A stretch of 64,000 bases of DNA from Chelatococcus sambhunathii (GTDB lineage Bacteria > Pseudomonadota > Alphaproteobacteria > Rhizobiales > Beijerinckiaceae): positions 248,001 to 312,000 of the forward strand of contig NZ_LIOL01000004.1 in assembly GCF_001418005.1 (NCBI RefSeq), written 5' to 3'. This document shows positions 59,204 through 64,000 of this stretch, piece after piece. The translations under genes and the position numbers were made by a program. How positions within the stretch are numbered: position 1 is the stretch's first letter; each line of letters starts with the position of its first letter. The notes under the pieces were generated by a model. It was given only the letters and a program-made list of their open reading frames with translations. It was not told the DNA's origin and ran no database searches.

Positions 59204-59848
59204 TCAGCCGCCAACGAGAGGCGTGAGGATCTTGTCGAGTTCCTCAACAGTCAGCGCCCCCGACTGCTTCTGGCCATTGATGAAGAAGGTCGGCGTGGCG
59301 TTGACGCCAAAGGTCTCGACCCCGCGGTTCTTCACCGCGTTCACGGCATCATAGACCTTCTGGTCCTTCAAGCAGGCCTCGAAACTTTCCTGTGTGAAAC
59401 CCGCCTGCTTCATGAGCTGCAGCAGCGCGTCGAGCGGCTTGTCGGAGAAGGCCCACACCTGCTGCTTGTCGAACAGCATGTCGGTGACGGGGTAGTATTT
59501 GTCGTTGCCGGCGCAGCGGGCCAGCATGAAGCCGGCGGTGGCCAGCGGATCGAGCGGGAACTCGCGCAGGATGAAGCGCACCTTGCCCGTATCAATGTAT
59601 TTCGCCTTCAGGGTCGGGAAGGTGTTGGCATGGAAGGTGGCGCAGTGCGAGCAGGTCACCGACGCATATTCGATGATGGTGACCGGCGCGTCCGCCTTGC
59701 CGAGGGTGACATCGCCGAGCGGACCGGCGACGTCGAGGTCGCTCGGGCTGAAGGACTGGGCGAGTGCCGGCAGGGCGACCAGCCCGCCGAGGGCGGTGAC
59801 AACGGCGCCAGCCGCCAGGTTCAGGATCACACGACGCCTGGTCGTCAT
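59204..59848 (-). CDS. DsbA-family thiol-disulfide oxidoreductase
   Basis: A 214-residue exported thioredoxin-fold protein. Signal peptide about 1-31 (VVTALGGLVALPALAQS), then IIEYASVTCSHCATFHANTFPTL with the active-site CSHC (residues 66-69), and GVNATPTFFINGQ with the cis-proline. This is the BdbD/DsbA-like 'protein-disulfide isomerase' branch seen upstream of smc in rhizobia. It probably acts in the periplasm. Confidence 0.93.
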   Translation of the reverse strand: MTTRRRVILNLAAGAVVTALGGLVALPALAQSFSPSDLDVAGPLGDVTLGKADAPVTIIEYASVTCSHCATFHANTFPTLKAKYIDTGKVRFILREFPLDPLATAGFMLARCAGNDKYYPVTDMLFDKQQVWAFSDKPLDALLQLMKQAGFTQESFEACLKDQKVYDAVNAVKNRGVETFGVNATPTFFINGQKQSGALTVEELDKILTPLVGG

Positions 59849-59954
59849 CTCGTCAGTCTCCCGAATGAACCGCCGGCGAAGATGCCCGGCCGAAAGGTCG
59901 CGACACCATAAGGACGGCGGCGAATGTGGCAAGAGATACGTGGCCGCCCGGCTT

Positions 59955-60449
59955 TCACGCCTTTGTGTCCCGCCCCTGCGACAGGACGGCGCAGCCGAGC
60001 CGCTCCAGCGCCGCGCGCAGCTTGTCGTCCGCGACGTCGCCGATATCGCGGGCGACGCTCGCCCGAGTCGCCTCGTCGACGGCCGGCGCGGGCTGGCGCG
60101 GCGCCGGACGCGCGAGCGGCCCTTGGCGCAGGGCGAGGCGGCCGACGCAGCGCCAGCCGAAATGAGCGTTGACGCGCTCGACCACGACGGGGGCCATGTG
60201 CTGCAGGTCGAGCGCGAAGCTCGAGGCGACGCGCACCACCAGCGTCGCCGGCTCGGAGCGCTCGTCGGGCGCCATGTGACGGTGGCGGCGCGGCCATTCG
60301 AGCCGCATCGGCTCGGTGAAGCGGGCAAGGCGCTCGCCAACGATCTCCGGCCAGGCGAGGACTATGTCCGAGGAGGCGAAGCCTTGCGCGGCAAGCGCCG
60401 GAGCAATGCAGCGCTCGACGAGGTCGGACAGGTGCTTGGGAGCCGCCAT
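59955..60449 (-). CDS. DUF721 / DciA-like protein
   Basis: A 164-residue protein of the DUF721 family. The KH-like part includes IVLAWPEIVGERLARFTEPMRLEW and LVVRVASSFALDLQHMAPVVVERVNAHFG. Members related to DciA help load the replicative helicase; here only family membership is secure. It starts 106 bp before dsbA and is divergent from mutY across 53 bp. Confidence 0.88.
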   Translation of the reverse strand: MAAPKHLSDLVERCIAPALAAQGFASSDIVLAWPEIVGERLARFTEPMRLEWPRRHRHMAPDERSEPATLVVRVASSFALDLQHMAPVVVERVNAHFGWRCVGRLALRQGPLARPAPRQPAPAVDEATRASVARDIGDVADDKLRAALERLGCAVLSQGRDTKA

Positions 60450-60502
60450 GGAATCTGATGCCGATGCTTGCGCCGCGCGGGCGGCCGGTTATGAGAGGGG
60501 CC

Positions 60503-61582
60503 ATGGTATCCGTCCTCGACGCGCCCTCCAAGACCGACAGCACCGAAAGCGCCGCCGCGCTGCTGGCGTGGTACGACCGCCACAGGCGCATTCTGCCCTG
60601 GCGGGCCCTGCCCGGCGAGACGCCGGACCCTTACCGCGTCTGGCTGTCCGAGATCATGCTGCAGCAGACGACAGTGACGGCCGTGAAGCCCTATTATGAG
60701 CGCTTCCTTGCCCGCTTCCCAACCGTCGAGGCGCTGGCGCAGGCGCCGCAGGAGGCGGTGATGCAGGCCTGGGCGGGCCTCGGCTATTATTCGCGCGCCC
60801 GCAACCTGCATGCCTGCGCCAAGATGGTCGTCGCCGTGCACGGCGGGCGCTTTCCCGCCGAGGAGAAGGCGCTTCTTTCCCTGCCGGGCATCGGCGCCTA
60901 TACGGCCGGGGCGATCGCGGCGATCGCCTTCGGCAAGGTCGCGGTCGCCGTCGACGGCAATGTCGAGCGCGTCATGAGCCGCCTCCACGCCGTCACGGAG
61001 CCGCTGCCCAGCGCCAAGCCGCTCATCCGGGAGCTGACGCTGGCGATGGTGCCGCAGCGCCGGCCGGGCGACTTCGCCCAGGCGCTGATGGACCTCGGCG
61101 CCACCATCTGCACGCCGAAGAAGCCGGCCTGCGTCCTCTGCCCCCTCGCCTTGCCATGTCGCGCCCGCGCCGCGGCGTTGGCCGAGACCTTCCCGCGCAA
61201 GGAGACGAAAACCACCGGGCGGCTGCGCCGCGGCGCGGCCTTCGTCGCGCTGCGTGCGGACGGCCGCGTGCTCCTGCGCACGCGGCCGCCGAAGGGCCTG
61301 CTCGGCGGCATGGCTGAAGTGCCGGTGAGCGACTGGCGGCACGATTACGCAATCAGCGAGGCGCTGCGGGACGCGCCGCTGGCGGGCCCCTGGCGCCGGG
61401 CACCGGGCACGGTGCGGCACGTCTTCACGCATTTCCCGCTGGAGCTCGCCGTTTTCACGGCGACGTTCGGCATCGATACCGCGCCGCCCGCCGGCGGGCG
61501 CTGGGTGCCCCGGCACGATCTTGCCGGCGAGGCGCTGCCCAATGTCATGCGCAAGGTGCTGGAGAAGGCGCTGGGGGGCTGA
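60503..61582 (+). CDS. mutY: Adenine DNA glycosylase
   Basis: A 359-residue MutY that removes adenine mispaired with 8-oxoguanine. The catalytic Glu is in LSEIMLQQTTVTAV, the helix-hairpin-helix in LPGIGAYTAGAIAAIAFG with the Asp in VAVDGNVERV, and the 4Fe-4S cysteines in ICTPKKPACVLCPLALPC. The C-terminal Nudix-like 8-oxoG domain follows. The ATG at 60503 has GAGAGGGG upstream; earlier ATGs at 60458 and 60491 lack a site. Confidence 0.96.
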   Translation: MVSVLDAPSKTDSTESAAALLAWYDRHRRILPWRALPGETPDPYRVWLSEIMLQQTTVTAVKPYYERFLARFPTVEALAQAPQEAVMQAWAGLGYYSRARNLHACAKMVVAVHGGRFPAEEKALLSLPGIGAYTAGAIAAIAFGKVAVAVDGNVERVMSRLHAVTEPLPSAKPLIRELTLAMVPQRRPGDFAQALMDLGATICTPKKPACVLCPLALPCRARAAALAETFPRKETKTTGRLRRGAAFVALRADGRVLLRTRPPKGLLGGMAEVPVSDWRHDYAISEALRDAPLAGPWRRAPGTVRHVFTHFPLELAVFTATFGIDTAPPAGGRWVPRHDLAGEALPNVMRKVLEKALGG

Positions 61583-61656
61583 GCGCCGTCATCGGCGCGG
61601 AGTACGTGGCGTGGCGATAGACATGAGGCGAGCCCTCGGCTCGGCTTCGCGCGATG

Positions 61657-61783
61657 GACCCCGGCTCGCCTTCCGCTTCGCTCCATGCGTTCGGGGAACG
61701 AGGTTCCTCTAGGGAACGAGGTTCCTCTCAAAGCACGCCCTTGTTTTCCGGCCCGCATGCGCGAAGCGCAGGCGAGAGCCGGG
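61657..61783. repeat. Long imperfect inverted repeat with an 18-bp tandem repeat in its centre
   Basis: The left arm (61657-61690) reads CCCGGCTCGCC...CTCCATGCG and the right arm (61753-61783) is its near reverse complement. Between them is a direct repeat of about 18 bp (61693-61710 and 61711-61728), each copy containing GGAAC-GAG-GTTCC. This fills most of the 249-bp gap between mutY and the VOC gene and could fold into a large cruciform. Confidence 0.65.
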
Positions 61784-61831
61784 AACCAGCGCAAGAAGCC
61801 GATGCCCGTGAGGGCATCGCCGCGTCTTCCG

Positions 61832-62248
61832 TCACTCCGCCTGCGGCGCGTAGGTGCCGAAGCTCCACAGATTCCCCTCGAGGTCGCGGGCCGTGTATTC
61901 GCGCGAGCCGTAAGGCTGGTCCTTGATGTCGAGGACGATCTCGGCGCCGGCTGCCTTCGCGCGGGCATAATGGGCGTCGGCATCGTCGACGACGACATAG
62001 ATGCCCTGGTTGACGGCGCCAAGCTCGGCCGGCGTGCGCATGCCGAGGGCGTCGTCCTTCATCTCGCCGAGCATGATGAAGCCGCCGTCGTAGGACAGCT
62101 CGGCATGGGCGACCTTGCCGACCTCATCCTCATAGACCGCATGGCGGGCCAAGCCGAAGGCCTCGCACAGCCAGCCGATAGCCTTCTGCGCATCGCGATA
62201 GCGCAGGAAGGGGATGATGCGTGCCTTGCCCTGCCGTTCCGTCGTCAT
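61832..62248 (-). CDS. VOC-family protein (glyoxalase-like)
   Basis: A 138-residue VOC protein of the YP_... 'PhnB-like' form: ARIIPFLRYRDAQKAIGWLCEAFGLARHAVY, GVNQGIYVVVDDADAHYARAKAAGAEIV and GSREYTARDLEGNLWSFGTY, with conserved Glu/His positions. The ATG at 62248 has GGAGG 5 bases upstream. Substrate unknown. Confidence 0.88.
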   Translation of the reverse strand: MTTERQGKARIIPFLRYRDAQKAIGWLCEAFGLARHAVYEDEVGKVAHAELSYDGGFIMLGEMKDDALGMRTPAELGAVNQGIYVVVDDADAHYARAKAAGAEIVLDIKDQPYGSREYTARDLEGNLWSFGTYAPQAE

Positions 62249-62312
62249 GGCCACCTCCGCAAGCTCGTTGAAGTGCTATCGTGGAGCGCCACGATGGCAA
62301 AGGCGTGGCTCG

Positions 62313-63707
62313 TCAGCCGCGCGCCGGCCAGACCTCGCGGTCGATGTCGAGATCCGGGAAGCGGCTCGAATCGAAGACGGGGTTGTCGATGCCCTCGGCA
62401 ATCTGCCGGTCGTAGTCCCGCATGACGCGCAGGCCGGTGCGGAACAGGAGCGCGACGGCGACGAGGTTGACGACGGCGAGCAGGCCCATGGTGATGTCGG
62501 CGAAGGCGAAGACGGTGCTGAGATCCTGCACCGATCCCCAGAAGACGAGCGCCATCACCATGATGCGGAAGACGGTAAAGACGGTGATATCGTTGCCGGA
62601 GAAGAAGTCGATGCTCGTCTCGCCGAGGTAGTAGTTATAGATGATCGAGGTGAAGACGAAGAGCATCAGGGCGATGCTGACGTAGATCCGCCCCCATTCG
62701 CCGACGAAACCCGCCACCGCCTGCTGGGTGAGCGCAACGCCCGCCGGCTCCCCGCCCGGCGCAAAAGCCGGCGACAGGAGGATGATGAAAGCGGTGCAGC
62801 TGCAGATGACGATGGTGTCGATGAAGACGCTGAACGCCTGCACGATGCCCTGTGAGGCAGGGTGCGGCACATGGGCGACGGCCGCAACGTTCGGCGCGCT
62901 GCCGAGCCCCGCCTCGTTCGAGAAGAGGCCGCGCTTGACGCCGAGGAGGATGGCCGCCCCCATGCCCCCGCCGATGGCTGGCTCGAGGCCGAAGGCGCTC
63001 TTGACGATGAGCGCGAAGACGGCAGGCACTTCGCCGAGATGGGTCACGACCACGAAGAGCGCGAGCAGGATGTAGCCGCCGGCCATCACCGGCACCAGCA
63101 CGTCGGCTACCTGGGCGATGCGCTTGACGCCGCCGAAGATGATGATGCCGAGCACCACGGTCAGCGCCGCCCCCGTCCAGTGCGGGGCGATGCCGAACGA
63201 ATCGGCCAGGGAGGTGGCGACCGTGTAGGACTGCACTGCGTTGAAGCCGAAGCCGAAGGTGACGAGCAGCAGCACCGAGAAGACCATGGCGAGCCAGCGC
63301 TGCCGGAGGCCGCGGGCGATGTAGAAGGCCGGCCCGCCGCGATAGCTGCCGTCAGGCTCGGGCTGTTTGTAGAGCTGGGCGAGCGTGCACTCGAAATAGC
63401 TCGTCGCCATGCCGATGAGCGCGACGATCCACATCCAGAAGATGGCGCCGGGCCCGCCGAGCGTGATGGCCACCGCCACGCCCGCGATATTGCCAGCGCC
63501 GACCCGCCCGGCAACGCTCAGCATCAGCGCCTGGAAGGAACTGAGATGCCCCGGCTGCCGGCGCACCGCCTCGCCGAGCACGCCGAACATGCGCCCGAAA
63601 TAGCGGAACTGCACGAAGCGCGAGCCGACGCTGAAGACAAGGCCGAGGGCAATCAGGCCGACGACGAGAACCTTCCCCCACAGAAGGTCGTCGAGAAAAG
63701 CGAGCAT
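62313..63707 (-). CDS. Alanine/glycine:cation symporter (AGCS family)
   Basis: A 464-residue sodium symporter with about eleven helices. SSFQALMLSVAGRVGAGNIAGVAVAITLGGPGAIFWMW is the AGCS signature; YRGGPAFYIARGL and KRGLFSNEAGLGSAPNVAAVAHVPHPASQGIVQ also fit. The ATG at 63707 has GGAGG 9 bases upstream; an ATG at 63713 has the same site too close. It probably imports alanine or glycine with Na+. It intrudes between mutY and ccrM along with the VOC gene. Confidence 0.94.
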   Translation of the reverse strand: MLAFLDDLLWGKVLVVGLIALGLVFSVGSRFVQFRYFGRMFGVLGEAVRRQPGHLSSFQALMLSVAGRVGAGNIAGVAVAITLGGPGAIFWMWIVALIGMATSYFECTLAQLYKQPEPDGSYRGGPAFYIARGLRQRWLAMVFSVLLLVTFGFGFNAVQSYTVATSLADSFGIAPHWTGAALTVVLGIIIFGGVKRIAQVADVLVPVMAGGYILLALFVVVTHLGEVPAVFALIVKSAFGLEPAIGGGMGAAILLGVKRGLFSNEAGLGSAPNVAAVAHVPHPASQGIVQAFSVFIDTIVICSCTAFIILLSPAFAPGGEPAGVALTQQAVAGFVGEWGRIYVSIALMLFVFTSIIYNYYLGETSIDFFSGNDITVFTVFRIMVMALVFWGSVQDLSTVFAFADITMGLLAVVNLVAVALLFRTGLRVMRDYDRQIAEGIDNPVFDSSRFPDLDIDREVWPARG

Positions 63708-63889
63708 TCCCATTCTCCTCCCTGTGATGGCGGCTGCAGCTGCCGCCCTACTGCCAGGCGTCCGGACACCCTGTTGTTGGACCTCTTCTTGGCGGCAGCC
63801 GAACGATGAGGCCGGGGAGTGCGCGGCGGGGGGTGGAATGTCAACGGGCAGGATGTGCCGGGCGTCTCGCCGCCCCGGCAACGGGTGCC

Positions 63890-64000
63890 TCAGGCGGCCT
63901 CCGCCATGGCCGCCCTGAGCGCGCTGCGGAAGGTGTCGATGACAACGAGTTCGCCGTTCTGCTCGGCGTGCCAGAAGGTCCAGCCGTTGCAGGACGGCAG
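63890..64000 (-). CDS. ccrM: Cell-cycle DNA methyltransferase CcrM, C-terminal end
   Basis: The last 36 residues of a gene that leaves the window. LPSCNGWTFWHAEQNGELVVIDTFR matches the CcrM C-terminal domain (SCNGWTFWH...LVPID.LR), which distinguishes CcrM from other GANTC methyltransferases. CcrM methylates GANTC adenines and controls the cell cycle in alphaproteobacteria. A gap of 182 bp lies between it and the AGCS symporter. Confidence 0.85.
   Translation of the reverse strand: MPSCNGWTFWHAEQNGELVVIDTFRSALRAAMAEAA

Noticed and set aside
56399-59911. A 1170-codon plus-strand frame
   Set aside because: Antisense to smc and dsbA; composition (Arg, Leu, Gly repeats) reflects the coiled-coil codons read backwards.
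61693-61728. Tandem repeat considered as a LexA box or att site
   Set aside because: The GAAC units are 18 bp apart, not the 11 needed for GAAC-N7-GAAC; no integrase or tRNA is nearby.

Overview
The window is high-GC (roughly 65-70 %) chromosomal DNA of an alphaproteobacterium, almost certainly of the order Hyphomicrobiales (Rhizobiales). Signs of this are the cox order coxB-coxA-ctaB-(64-aa ORF)-ctaG-coxC-DUF983-SURF1-thrC-M16 peptidase, the split F0 operon atpI-atpB-atpE-b'-b, the run ccrM ... mutY-DUF721-dsbA-smc, a two-gene glycine decarboxylase P protein (gcvPA/gcvPB), a two-subunit glycyl-tRNA synthetase, and a GTTC-N7-GTTC LexA box. Family and genus cannot be fixed from the sequence alone. 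No rRNA, tRNA, insertion sequence, prophage or CRISPR array was seen.

Layout. 0-7.6 kb: end of nadC, a secreted peptide, a SleB-type wall hydrolase, a K+ channel, pyruvate phosphate dikinase, and a divergent MarR/EamA-transporter pair sharing a palindromic operator. 7.6-17 kb: glyS and glyQ separated by a DUF3800 gene, three small secreted proteins, an S49 peptidase, a tRNA-methyltransferase-like gene with DUF2007, ispB and ispE. 17-26.5 kb: a TPR protein, ETF-ubiquinone oxidoreductase, a family-4-like uracil-DNA glycosylase, a CIO-type bd oxidase (cydAB), a zinc metallopeptidase, moaB and a small glycosyltransferase-like protein. 26.8-32.4 kb: a LysE exporter, a LexA-boxed radical SAM/VOC/rnhB cluster, and peroxiredoxin, DsbD-N-domain protein and yqgE.

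32.7-45.8 kb is one 13-kb minus-strand run: the aa3 cytochrome oxidase genes and assembly factors (coxB to SURF1), then thrC, an M16 peptidase, a GNAT acetyltransferase and a membrane-bound PAS-GGDEF-EAL protein. 46.2-52.2 kb: an IalB-like protein, a lipoprotein, and a tandem glycine riboswitch controlling gcvT-gcvH-gcvPA-gcvPB. 52.4-64 kb: a porin-like mini-protein, the F0 ATP synthase operon, smc, a DsbA-like oxidoreductase, a DciA-like DUF721 protein, mutY, a VOC protein, an alanine/Na+ symporter and the 3' end of ccrM.

Most genes are core housekeeping functions: respiration (ETF-QO, bd and aa3 oxidases, ATP synthase), glycine metabolism (GlyRS, cleavage system), isoprenoid supply (ispB, ispE), DNA repair and chromosome biology (UDG, MutY, RNase HII, SMC, CcrM). 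The features least explained by known biology are the DUF3800 gene inside the glyQ-glyS interval, a pair of tiny secreted proteins with a shared RVVY...C ending, a free-standing porin-motif mini-protein, a UDG that appears to have lost two of four Fe-S cysteines, and a family of palindromic intergenic repeats. I did not find convincing evidence for a wholly new multi-gene system.
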